Positions 54,530-64,000 of a stretch of 64,000 nucleotides of DNA are shown here, piece by piece. The notes below the pieces were generated by a model. The model had not been told where the DNA came from. It ran no database searches and saw only the letters and a list, made by a program, of their open reading frames with translations. This DNA is from Rhodopseudomonas rhenobacensis (GTDB lineage: Bacteria; Pseudomonadota; Alphaproteobacteria; Rhizobiales; Xanthobacteraceae), in assembly GCF_014203125.1 (NCBI RefSeq), contig NZ_JACHIH010000001.1, forward strand, positions 331,541 through 395,540, given 5' to 3'. A program made the translations under genes and the position numbers. Within the stretch, counting starts at the first letter, position 1, and every line of letters starts with the position of its first letter.

Positions 54530-55216
54530 TCACGGCACCAGCTTGTAGCCACCGGCTTCGGTGACCAGGATCTCCGGATTCGCCGCGTCCTTCTCGATCT
54601 TTTGGCGTAGCCGGTAGATGTGGGTTTCCAGCGTGTGGGTGGTGACGCCGGAATTGTAGCCCCACACCTCCTGCAGCAGCGTCTCGCGGGACACCGGCGA
54701 CAGCCCGGAGCGATACAGGAAGCGCAGGATCGCGGTTTCCTTCTCGGTCAGCCGCACCTTCTTGGCGTTGGCGCCGGTCAGCATCTTGGAGCCGGGGCGG
54801 AAGCTGTAGGGGCCCACCGTGAACACCGCGTCTTCGCTGGCCTCGTGCTGGCGCAGCTGGGCGCGGATCCGCGCCAGCAACACCGCGAAACGGAACGGCT
54901 TGGCGACGTAGTCGTTGGCGCCGGATTCCAGCCCGAGCACGGTGTCAGAGTCGGTGTCGTGGCCGGTCAGCATGATGATCGGCGCCTTGAAGCCGCCCTT
55001 GCGCAGGCTGCGCACCACCTCGCGACCGTCGGTATCCGGCAACCCGACATCCATCAGCACCAGGTCGGGCGATTCGGCCTTGGCGGCGATCACCCCCTTG
55101 GCGCCGGTATCCACCGCCGAGGCTTCGAACTCCTCGTGCAGCGACAATTGCTCGACCAGCGCGTCGCGCAGGTCGTTGTCGTCGTCCACGATCAGGATCT
55201 TGCGAGCGTTCGGCAT
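54530..55216 (-). CDS. OmpR-family response regulator
   Basis: 228-residue two-component regulator. Receiver domain with acidic pocket (LIVDDDNDLRD), phosphorylation Asp in LVLMDVGLPDTDG near residue 54, Thr in MLTGHD and Lys in YVAKPF. The C-terminal winged helix (LTEKETAILRFLYRSG, THTLETHIYRLRQKIE) binds DNA. Start: MPNARKILIVDDD after AAGGA. No histidine kinase gene is adjacent, so it is an orphan in this window. The cyclic-nucleotide-binding gene follows. Confidence 0.92.
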   Translation of the reverse strand: MPNARKILIVDDDNDLRDALVEQLSLHEEFEASAVDTGAKGVIAAKAESPDLVLMDVGLPDTDGREVVRSLRKGGFKAPIIMLTGHDTDSDTVLGLESGANDYVAKPFRFAVLLARIRAQLRQHEASEDAVFTVGPYSFRPGSKMLTGANAKKVRLTEKETAILRFLYRSGLSPVSRETLLQEVWGYNSGVTTHTLETHIYRLRQKIEKDAANPEILVTEAGGYKLVP

Positions 55217-55398
55217 CGATGAGGTCCTTTGGGCGGCGTCGGGATCGCGTCGGGACGAGCGGGGGCCTTCGTCGGATCGCGCTCCCAAGCGGCGATTCGC
55301 TGGGGTAGTGTGGTCCAGATAGGAACGTTTGCCGCCAAATATAACTCCACAGCCGTGAAATTTTAGTTCGCGGCGACCGCAGGAAAGCCCGCGATCCG

Positions 55399-55980
55399 GT
55401 GCAACCCGTTACTTTATCGACGATTCGTCCGATTCTGCGGCACCCGCCGAAGCGCGGCGCCGCGCTCTCCGTGGTGCTGGTCCACGCCGCCGCCGGCAAC
55501 CCGCAACGCGGCTGGCTGACCGCCGGCGGCATCACCATCCCGGTCGCGCTCGGCCGAAGCGGCCTCAAGGCCAACAAGCGCGAGGGCGACGGCGGCACGC
55601 CGCGCGGCAGCTTTCACCCCAAACGGCTGTGGTGGCGCGCCGACCGGCTGCCGCGGCCGCCGACGTTTCTGCCGGTACGCCCGATCACCGCGCAGGACAC
55701 CTGGTGCGAAGACCCCGCCGACCGGCATTACAACCAGCCGGTCCGGCGGCCGCCCGGCGGCCCCGGGGATCGGCTCCGGCGCGACGATCATCTCTATGAT
55801 CTTATTATCGAAATCGACCACAACGCGGGGCCGCGGGTGGCCGGGCGGGGCAGTGCGGTGTTCCTGCATCTCGCCCGCGACAATTTCGGCCCGACCGCCG
55901 GCTGCGTGGCGATGCGCCGCGGCGCGCTGCTGCGGCTCTTGGCGCGGATCGGGCCGCGGACCAGGATTGTGATCGGGTGA
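55399..55980 (+). CDS. L,D-transpeptidase (YkuD domain)
   Basis: 193-residue protein with the YkuD catalytic motif: FLHLARDNFGPTAGCVAM near residue 153 (His, Gly-Cys active site). It also carries the family's GRSGLKANKREGDGGTPRGSFHPKRLWW stretch (quoted as KREGDGGTPRGSF). These enzymes cross-link peptidoglycan. No signal peptide is evident; the start is a GTG, and a later one at SVVLVHAAAG is possible. It stands alone. Confidence 0.85.
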   Translation: MQPVTLSTIRPILRHPPKRGAALSVVLVHAAAGNPQRGWLTAGGITIPVALGRSGLKANKREGDGGTPRGSFHPKRLWWRADRLPRPPTFLPVRPITAQDTWCEDPADRHYNQPVRRPPGGPGDRLRRDDHLYDLIIEIDHNAGPRVAGRGSAVFLHLARDNFGPTAGCVAMRRGALLRLLARIGPRTRIVIG

Positions 55981-55999
55981 GCCTTCACACGCGGGTCGC

Positions 56000-56228
56000 G
56001 TCATCCTGAGGAGCCCGGCGAAGTCCGAAGGACGAAGCCGGGCGTCTCGAAGGATGGGCCGCAGGCACCGTCGTTCGTCATCCTTCGAGGCTCGCCGCAA
56101 GTGCGGCGAGCACCTCAGAGTTTGTGAATCTATTCGAATTTCAGCGTCTTTGTGGCAGCTAAGTGCTTGATTTGACTCAACTCGAAAAACGCAAAATCTA
56201 ATAGATTCACAGGCTCTCAGGATGACGA
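56000..56228. repeat. GTCATCCTGAG / CTCAGGATGACG repeat pair, split by a small element
   Basis: Starts GTCATCCTGAGGAGCCCGGCG and would end GCGGCGAGCACCTCAGGATGACG, an inverted pair of about 130 bases with CTCGAAGGATG/CATCCTTCGAGG inner arms. A 97-base insert (56119-56215) splits its right end at CTCAG. A second copy lies at 63664-63781. Confidence 0.85.
56119..56215. mobile_element. 97-bp MITE-like element
   Basis: AT-rich 97-base insert bounded by 16-bp inverted ends: AGTTTGTGAATCTATT left and AATAGATTCACAGGCT right (14 of 16 paired). A 5-bp target duplication CTCAG flanks it at 56114-56118 and 56216-56220. Its right end, read inward, shares 13 bases exactly (AGCCTGTGAATCT) with the left end of the IS at 63782. 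It codes for nothing and is probably moved by that IS's transposase. Confidence 0.82.
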
Positions 56229-56245
56229 CTCACGACAGCCGGCAA

Positions 56246-56905
56246 TCACCGATGCCCGAAAATCGCCGAGCCGACCCGCACATGGGTGGCGCCGAACTGG
56301 ATGGCGACGGCGAAATCCGCGCTCATCCCCATCGACAGCTTGGTCAGGCCGTTGCGGGCGGCGATCTTGGCGGTCAGCGCGAAATGCGGCGCCGGCGCCT
56401 GGTCGACCGGCGGAATGCACATCAGCCCGGCGATCGTCAGCCCGTAAGTGTCGCGGCAGGCTTTGATGAACGCGTCGGCCTCGGCCGGCACCACGCCGGC
56501 CTTTTGCGGCTCCTCGCCGGTGTTGAGCTGCACGAACAGCTCGACCGCACGACCCTGCGCGGCGATTTCCTTGGCCAGCGCCTGGCACAGGCTTGGCCGG
56601 TCCACCGAATGGATGGCGTCGAACAGCGCCACCGCCTCCTTGGCCTTGTTGGATTGCAACGGCCCGATCAGATGCAACTGCACGCCCGGATAGGCCGCGC
56701 TCAGCGCCGGCCATTTTGCCTTGGCCTCCTGCACGCGGTTTTCGCCGAACACCCGTTGCCCCGCCTCGAGCACCGGGGCGATGCCCTCGGCCTCGAACGT
56801 CTTCGACACCGCGATCAGCGTCACGTCGGCGCGCCCGCGGCCGGCATCGGCGCAGGCCCGCGCGATCTGCCGCTCGACCTCGGCCAGTCCCGCCGCGTCG
56901 CTCAT
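56246..56905 (-). CDS. PLP homeostasis protein (YggS/PLPBP)
   Basis: 219-residue PLP-binding protein of the YggS family. The PLP lysine sits in LIAVSKTFEAEG (residue 35), followed by FGENRVQEAKAKW and the LIGPLQSNKAKE stretch; the phosphate-site end ISMGMSADF-like LSMGMSADFAVAI is present. It controls free PLP and amino-acid/keto-acid balance. Start: MSDAAGLAEVE. Single gene. Confidence 0.94.
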   Translation of the reverse strand: MSDAAGLAEVERQIARACADAGRGRADVTLIAVSKTFEAEGIAPVLEAGQRVFGENRVQEAKAKWPALSAAYPGVQLHLIGPLQSNKAKEAVALFDAIHSVDRPSLCQALAKEIAAQGRAVELFVQLNTGEEPQKAGVVPAEADAFIKACRDTYGLTIAGLMCIPPVDQAPAPHFALTAKIAARNGLTKLSMGMSADFAVAIQFGATHVRVGSAIFGHR

Positions 56906-57085
56906 GCCGGCGCTCCCGCCCGGCGCGTCGGCACCGATGGTAAACAGAACATTTCCGGACTTCGGACGACGGCTGCGGACCCGATCAAGGCAGTTGAACC
57001 TAGGTAATGCTACGGGGATGGATCGAATTGTAGCGAATTGCAGAAAGGCTTCTTGAACCCTTTCCCATAGCCTATCCGGCGGGGA

Positions 57086-58774
57086 ATGGGGATGAAGATG
57101 TCACGCGTCGGTCTCAACCGCAAAAAGGCGAAACTCAAGGGCATATTCGGAATTCGCGCCCGGCTGGTGCTGCTGGCGCTGATTCTGGTCGGCCCGTTGA
57201 TGGTCGAACGGATCCGCTCGCTGGAGGACACCCGCGTCAAGCAGGTGACGATGGCGTCCAGCGAACTGGCGGCGCTGGCCGAGCGCACCGCCGCCTCGCA
57301 ACGCGAGATCATTTCCTCGGTCGAGGCGGTGCTGAAGTCGTCCGCCTATATCCACGCCTCGGCGTCGCGGATCGGCCGCGGCTGCGCCACGCTGCGCGCC
57401 AGCCTGCGCGTCGACCTGCCGTCGATCCGCATGCTGATGGTGGCGGGCGCCGACGGCATCGTGCGCTGTTCGACCTCGGCGATCTTCGTCGGCACCAACA
57501 TCAGCGACCGCGCCTATTTCAAAAGGGCGATCGAGACCCACGATTTCGTGGTCAGCGATTTCCTGGTCGGCCGGCAGACCGCCAAGGGCACCATCCTGGC
57601 GGCCTATCCGGTGTCGGCGATCGACGGCGGCGAAGAGGCCGTGGTGGTCGCCGGCCTCAACCTCGACTGGATGTCGGGGGTGATGGGCAACCTCGCCGGC
57701 CGCCCCGGCGTCACCGCGGCTTTGGTCGACGGCGACGGCACCGTGCTGGCGGCCCCGCCGGACCAGATGGAGCTGATCGGCCGCCCGTTCTCCGCTCCGG
57801 CCGAGCCGGTCGGCTCCGGCGTCAACGATCTCGGCGCCGAGGAGCGGGCGTTCTTCGCGGAGCCTCCCGCCAACAACCGGGCGGTGTATTTCGCGCCGAT
57901 TCGCGGCACCACGGCGCGGCTGGTGGTGGCGGTCGACGAGACCAAGGTGTCGGCCGGCATCAACCGCGATATCCGCACCGCCTATCTGCAGCTGTTCCTG
58001 GTCTGCTTCATCGTGCTGCTCGGCGCCTTGATCGCCGCCGAACGGCTGATCGTGAAGCCGATCAACCTGATGACCGAGGTGGCGCAGAAATTCGGCCAGG
58101 GCGATTGGTCGGCGCGGGTCTGCCGCAAGCAGCTGCCGTCGGAGTTCGTGCCGCTGGCGCGGGCCTTCAACGCCATGGCGGCGCATCTGGTGGAGCGCGA
58201 GCGCGGCTTGGTGGCGATCAACAACCGCCTCACCGTGATGGCCTCGATCGACGTCTTGTCCGGGCTCGCCAACCGCCGCGGCTTCCAGAGCCGGCTCGAC
58301 TTCGAATGGATGAAGGCCGAGCAGAACGGCTCCGATGTCGGGCTGTTGATGATCGACGTCGACCATTTCAAGCCGTTCAACGACACCTATGGCCATCCCG
58401 AAGGCGACGCCTGCATCAGCCGGATCGGCGAAACTCTGGCGGCGATCGCCAACGAGATCGGCGGCTTTGCCGCGCGTTACGGCGGCGAGGAGTTCTGCCT
58501 GCTGCTGGCGGAGGCGGACCGCGCCTCCGAGGTCGGCGAAATGGTGCGCAGCGCCATCGCCCACCTCGCCATTCCGCACCAGACCAGCATTTTCCAGCAG
58601 GTGACGGTCAGCGTCGGCGTCGCCCGCACCGTGCCGCACCCGGCCAATGCGCCGCGTGACCTGATCGAGGCGGCCGACGCGGCGCTGTATGCCGCCAAGC
58701 ATCGCGGCCGCAACGCCGTGGTCGAGCACGGTTTCGTCCGCGGTTCGGATTCCGGGCTGTCGATGGCGAGCTGA
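57086..58774 (+). CDS. Membrane diguanylate cyclase (sensor-HAMP-GGDEF)
   Basis: 562-residue inner-membrane protein. Membrane segment near 23-41, an outer dCACHE-like sensor (about 42-305, with SDRAYFKRAIETHDFVVSDFLVG quoted as AYFKRAIETHDFVVSDF), second membrane segment near 308-330. Then HAMP (331-385) and a GGDEF domain (from 400; DVLSGLANRRGF, active site RYGGEEFCL). It makes cyclic-di-GMP. The inhibitory RxxD site five residues before GGEEF is absent (GGFAAR), so product inhibition is unlikely. Three start ATGs compete (57086, 57092, 57098). No regulator partner adjacent. Confidence 0.9.
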   Translation: MGMKMSRVGLNRKKAKLKGIFGIRARLVLLALILVGPLMVERIRSLEDTRVKQVTMASSELAALAERTAASQREIISSVEAVLKSSAYIHASASRIGRGCATLRASLRVDLPSIRMLMVAGADGIVRCSTSAIFVGTNISDRAYFKRAIETHDFVVSDFLVGRQTAKGTILAAYPVSAIDGGEEAVVVAGLNLDWMSGVMGNLAGRPGVTAALVDGDGTVLAAPPDQMELIGRPFSAPAEPVGSGVNDLGAEERAFFAEPPANNRAVYFAPIRGTTARLVVAVDETKVSAGINRDIRTAYLQLFLVCFIVLLGALIAAERLIVKPINLMTEVAQKFGQGDWSARVCRKQLPSEFVPLARAFNAMAAHLVERERGLVAINNRLTVMASIDVLSGLANRRGFQSRLDFEWMKAEQNGSDVGLLMIDVDHFKPFNDTYGHPEGDACISRIGETLAAIANEIGGFAARYGGEEFCLLLAEADRASEVGEMVRSAIAHLAIPHQTSIFQQVTVSVGVARTVPHPANAPRDLIEAADAALYAAKHRGRNAVVEHGFVRGSDSGLSMAS

Positions 58775-58959
58775 GGCAAGCCCGCCAGGCAACCCGGCAC
58801 CGTCTCGCGGCTTGTCGCAAGCCATTGACCCGCCACCGGCTTTTGTGGCCTAGTCGCCCGCCTCACGCGCCGAGCGAGCACCGGTTTGCGACCTCATTCG
58901 CGCATCCTCCTTTTGCTGCCACAGGCGCTTGAACCGGCCGGCCAGTCTTCGAACAGCCC

Positions 58960-61564
<2,605 letters not shown>

Positions 61565-61578
<14 letters not shown>

Positions 61579-62116
61579 TCCCCGCCTTGCCGCCCGACTG
61601 ATCGTCGTCGCCGCATTGGCCGCGCTGACCGCCGGTTGTTTCCAGCCGATGTATGCCGAGCGTAGCGCCGGCGCGCCGGGCTTGCGCGACAAGCTGGCCA
61701 GCATCGAGGTTCCGGCGGTCGACGCGCCGAACGGCTCGCGGGTGGCGCGGCTCGGCGTCGAGATCCGCAATGCGCTGATGTTCAAGCTCTACGGCAATGC
61801 CACCGGCATGCCGCCGACGCATCGGCTGGAGATCAAGCTCGTCACCTCGCGGTCCTCGCTGATCGTCGATCCGTCGACCGCGCTGCCGTCGATCGAGAAC
61901 TACGGCATCGATGCGTTCTTCGTGCTGAAAGACAACGCCACCGACAAGGTGATCCTCACCGGCAACACGTTCGCGCGGGTGTCCTACGACGTCCCCGGCC
62001 AGATGCAGCGCTTCGCGCGGCAACGCGCGTTCCGCGACGCCGAGGATCGCGCCTCGCAGGAAATCGCCGAGAACATCCAGACCCGGCTGGCATCGTTCTT
62101 CTACGCCGGCATCTAG
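61565..62116 (+). CDS. lptE: LPS-assembly lipoprotein LptE
   Basis: 183-residue lipoprotein: signal II leader ending in the lipobox LTAGC, then the LptE stretch [11 protein letters not shown]. The alphaproteobacterial order leuS-lptE-holA supports it. It partners LptD in inserting lipopolysaccharide in the outer membrane. Starts inside the end of leuS (14-base overlap). Confidence 0.9.
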
Positions 62117-62168
62117 GCGATCGGCTCGGCGGCGATTAGCAACGACGAACCTGGCCGCGAGGTTGCTT

Positions 62169-62287
62169 CACCTCTCCCTTTGGGAGAGGTCGACCGGCGT
62201 AGCGAAGCGAAGTCGGTCGGGTGAGGGGTTAAGACCTATCGAGGGATCGTAACCCCTCGCCCCACCCCTCTCCCCATGGGAGAGGGA
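62169..62287. repeat. Dispersed palindromic repeat pair, CTCTCCC family
   Basis: Same family as 2043-2149; CACCTCTCCCTTTGGGAGAGG at the left, CCTCTCCCCATGGGAGAGG at the right. It sits inside the usual lptE-holA operon. Confidence 0.88.
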
Positions 62288-62341
62288 GCAGGCTGCCGTC
62301 GCCGATGCACCAGTTTCGATTCTGATCCAAAGAGGCTTGTG

Positions 62342-63370
62342 ATGGTCGCGCTGCGCGGACGAGAAGTCGATAGTTTTCTCGCCCGGCCGGACTCCGGCCG
62401 TCCGATCATTCTGCTGTACGGCCCCGACGCCGGCCTGGTGCGCGAGCGCGCCGAGGCGCTGATCGCCTCCGCGGTCGACGATCCTTCCGATCCGTTTTCT
62501 ACCGTGCGCCTCGACGGCGACGAACTCGCCGCCGAGCCGTCGCGCCTGGTCGACGAGGCGATGACGATTCCGATGTTCGGCGGCCGTCGCGCCATCCGGG
62601 TGCGCGCCGGCTCGAAGAATTTCGTCAGCGGCGTCGAGACGCTGGCCGATTCCGCGCTGAAGGATTGCCGGATCGTGATCGAGGCCGGCGACCTTAAGCC
62701 CGACGCAGCGTTGCGCAAGGCCTGCGAGCGCGCCAAGACCGCGGTGGCGATCGGCTGCTACACCGACGGCGAACGCGACCTCGCCAAACTGGTCGACGAC
62801 GAATTCCGCAACGCCAATCTGCGTATCGCGCCGGACGTCCGCGCGCTCTTGGTGTCGCTGCTCGGTGGCGACCGCCAGGCCTCGCGCAACGAGGTGCGCA
62901 AGCTGGTGCTGTACGCCCACGGCCAAAGCGAGGTGACGCTGGACGACGTGATGGCGGTGGTGGCGGACGCGTCCGAACTGAAGCTCGATCCGGTGATCGA
63001 CGGCGCCTTTGCCGGCAAGCCGTCGCTGGTGGAAACCGAGTTCACCAAGGCGATGAACGCCGGCTCCAATCCCGGCAGCATCATGATGGCGGCGCAGCGC
63101 CACGCCGCCCTGATGCACAAGGCGGCGCTCGCGGTCGACGCCGGCGCTTCGGAATCCTCCGCCGTCGAAGGCGGCTTTCCGCGGCTGCATTTTTCCAGGA
63201 AGGCGATCGTCGAAGCGGGCTTGCGCAATTTCACCGCGCCGCGGCTGCTGGCGATCGTCGATCAGCTCGGGGCCGCCGCGCTGGAGATGCGCAAGCAGAA
63301 TGCGCTGGCCCCGGTGATCGCGCAGCGCGCGCTGCTGGCGATCGCGGTCAATGCAAGGCGGCGGAGCTAA
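62342..63370 (+). CDS. holA: DNA polymerase III delta subunit
   Basis: 342-residue clamp-loader subunit. Family pieces: IILLYGPDAGLVRERAEAL near residue 20 (quoted as LLYGPDAGLVRERAE), IPMFGGRRAIRVR near 80 and VSLLGGDRQASRNEVRKL near 180. It opens the sliding clamp on DNA with the other clamp-loader proteins. Starts at ATG 62342, 54 bases after the palindromic repeat that separates it from lptE. Confidence 0.93.
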   Translation: MVALRGREVDSFLARPDSGRPIILLYGPDAGLVRERAEALIASAVDDPSDPFSTVRLDGDELAAEPSRLVDEAMTIPMFGGRRAIRVRAGSKNFVSGVETLADSALKDCRIVIEAGDLKPDAALRKACERAKTAVAIGCYTDGERDLAKLVDDEFRNANLRIAPDVRALLVSLLGGDRQASRNEVRKLVLYAHGQSEVTLDDVMAVVADASELKLDPVIDGAFAGKPSLVETEFTKAMNAGSNPGSIMMAAQRHAALMHKAALAVDAGASESSAVEGGFPRLHFSRKAIVEAGLRNFTAPRLLAIVDQLGAAALEMRKQNALAPVIAQRALLAIAVNARRRS

Positions 63371-63471
63371 TCCGCTGAGGAACTAACCCGCTTTCGTGCG
63401 CGCCGGTCATTCCCGCCTTCGTGCGCGTTGGTCATTCGTGAGAGAAGTTGCGGCCAACCACACAAAGAGCC

Positions 63472-63588
63472 GTCATCCCGGGGCATGAGCGGCGTAAGCC
63501 GCGAGTGAACCCGGGATCCAGTACTCACCGCCCTGGGATACTGGATTCCGGGTTCGCTCGAGCTACGCTCTCGCGCCCCGGAATGACA
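63472..63588. repeat. Dispersed inverted repeat, GTCATCCCGGGGC / GCGCCCCGGAATGAC family
   Basis: Copy of the 15651-15774 family with a variant left arm (GTCATCCCGGGGCATGAGCGG). Follows holA. With the next repeat and the IS end it fills the 489-base gap after holA. Confidence 0.88.
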
Positions 63589-63663
63589 GCTTGTTGTGTG
63601 GTCGGGCAGATCGACCAACCGCAACTCCCGTTGCCGTTGATTGCGGCGACGCGAACTAAGCGT

Positions 63664-63781
63664 CGTCATCCTGAGGTGCTCGCCGTCTTCGGCGAGCCTC
63701 GAAGGATGCGGCTACGAATACGCGCGGCACATCCTTCGAGACGCCCGACGTCGCGCTATCGCGCTCCGCCGGTCTCCTCAG
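63664..63781. repeat. GTCATCCTGAGGTGCTCGCCG repeat, cut by an IS
   Basis: Second copy of the family at 56000-56228; begins GTCATCCTGAGG and breaks after GGTCTCCTCAG, at the same CTCAG point where the MITE is inserted in the other copy. Confidence 0.85.
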
Positions 63782-64000
63782 AGCCTGTGAATCTTTCATT
63801 TTGGTTGGCATGTCTGCTTTGGCATGATTCAATTTTGCAGCGATCAGGGAGTTGCTGCGATGGCCGAGAAGGAATTGTTTTCCGAGCTTTCTGTTCAGCA
63901 TTCGGCGAAGGTGTTGGACGCAGGACGGGCGCGGCTGCGCGAGCCGGTGCGCGATCAGATCGAACTGCGGTCGGTGGACCTCGACGCGCTGCTTTCGGCG
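63782..64000 (+). mobile_element. Left end of an IS1182-like insertion sequence (partial)
   Basis: From 63782 the sequence starts with the end AGCCTGTGAATCTTTC, then 78 bases of leader and the start of a transposase gene. The element runs off the window, so its right end and target duplication cannot be seen. Confidence 0.78.
63860..64000 (+). CDS. IS1182-family transposase, N-terminus (partial)
   Basis: First 47 residues: MAEKELFSELSVQHSAKVLD, then ARLREPVRDQIELRSVDLDALLSA. The arrangement (RLREP.R.Q.E.R.VDLDALL) is that of IS1182-type DDE transposases, which open with it before the catalytic domain. The ATG follows AGGGAG about 6-9 bases back. The gene is cut by the window end, so whether it is intact is unknown. 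Confidence 0.75.
   Translation, partial: MAEKELFSELSVQHSAKVLDAGRARLREPVRDQIELRSVDLDALLSA

Overview
The window is high-GC chromosomal DNA of an alphaproteobacterium of the Rhodopseudomonas/Bradyrhizobium group, most like Rhodopseudomonas palustris. This rests on protein recall: the malonyl-CoA synthetase closely resembles the R. palustris enzyme, and a RuBisCO-like protein, two GlnK-AmtB pairs, an AerR/PpaA-like protein and FixK/FNR-type boxes fit the same group. No database search was possible. Many dispersed palindromic repeats fill the gaps between genes.

Layout. (1) 0-3 kb: the start of an exported protein, divergent malonyl-CoA synthetase (matB), and an SDR oxidoreductase. (2) 3-15.6 kb: a PQQ-alcohol-dehydrogenase locus. 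It is built around a XoxF-type (lanthanide-type) quinoprotein with its cytochrome c and XoxJ-like binding protein (order xoxF-G-J). It also holds an ABC-2 transporter set with binding protein and beta-propeller, a rhodanese-like Cys-rich protein, and a zinc metallohydrolase plus SoxYZ-like carrier. The ABC-2/propeller part resembles the lanthanide uptake (lut) genes of methylotrophs. (3) 15.8-19.7 kb: small exported proteins and a NitT/TauT-type ABC importer. (4) 20-21.8 kb: YjbQ-family protein and RuBisCO-like protein. (5) 22-29 kb: CoA transferase, a three-gene operon of membrane protein, MoxR-type ATPase and VWA/metalloprotease-like protein, and an alpha/beta hydrolase. (6) 29.5-38.5 kb: tex, an Hsp70-like protein, DUF1847-like protein, PhyH-like oxygenase, B12-binding-like regulator, an orphan HAMP membrane protein and tRNA-Gly(GCC). 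(7) 38.9-43.4 kb: thioredoxin-like co-chaperone, LON-domain protein, Trm112-like protein, UbiH-type hydroxylase, TesB thioesterase. (8) 43.5-47.4 kb: two consecutive glnK-amtB pairs. (9) 47.9-63.4 kb: housekeeping genes (dapC-like aminotransferase, ftsK, lolA, xthA, a response regulator, L,D-transpeptidase, YggS, a diguanylate cyclase, leuS-lptE-holA). (10) The right edge enters an IS1182-like insertion sequence.

The most notable parts are: the XoxF/lut-like/quinoprotein-relay locus with its repeat-rich divergent control region; a 97-bp MITE-like element whose ends match the IS at the right edge, both inserted at the same CTCAG site of the same repeat family; FixK/FNR-type boxes around the B12-binding-like gene; and two gene remnants (an exported-protein stub near 19.8 kb and a HAD hydrolase tail near 29.4 kb).
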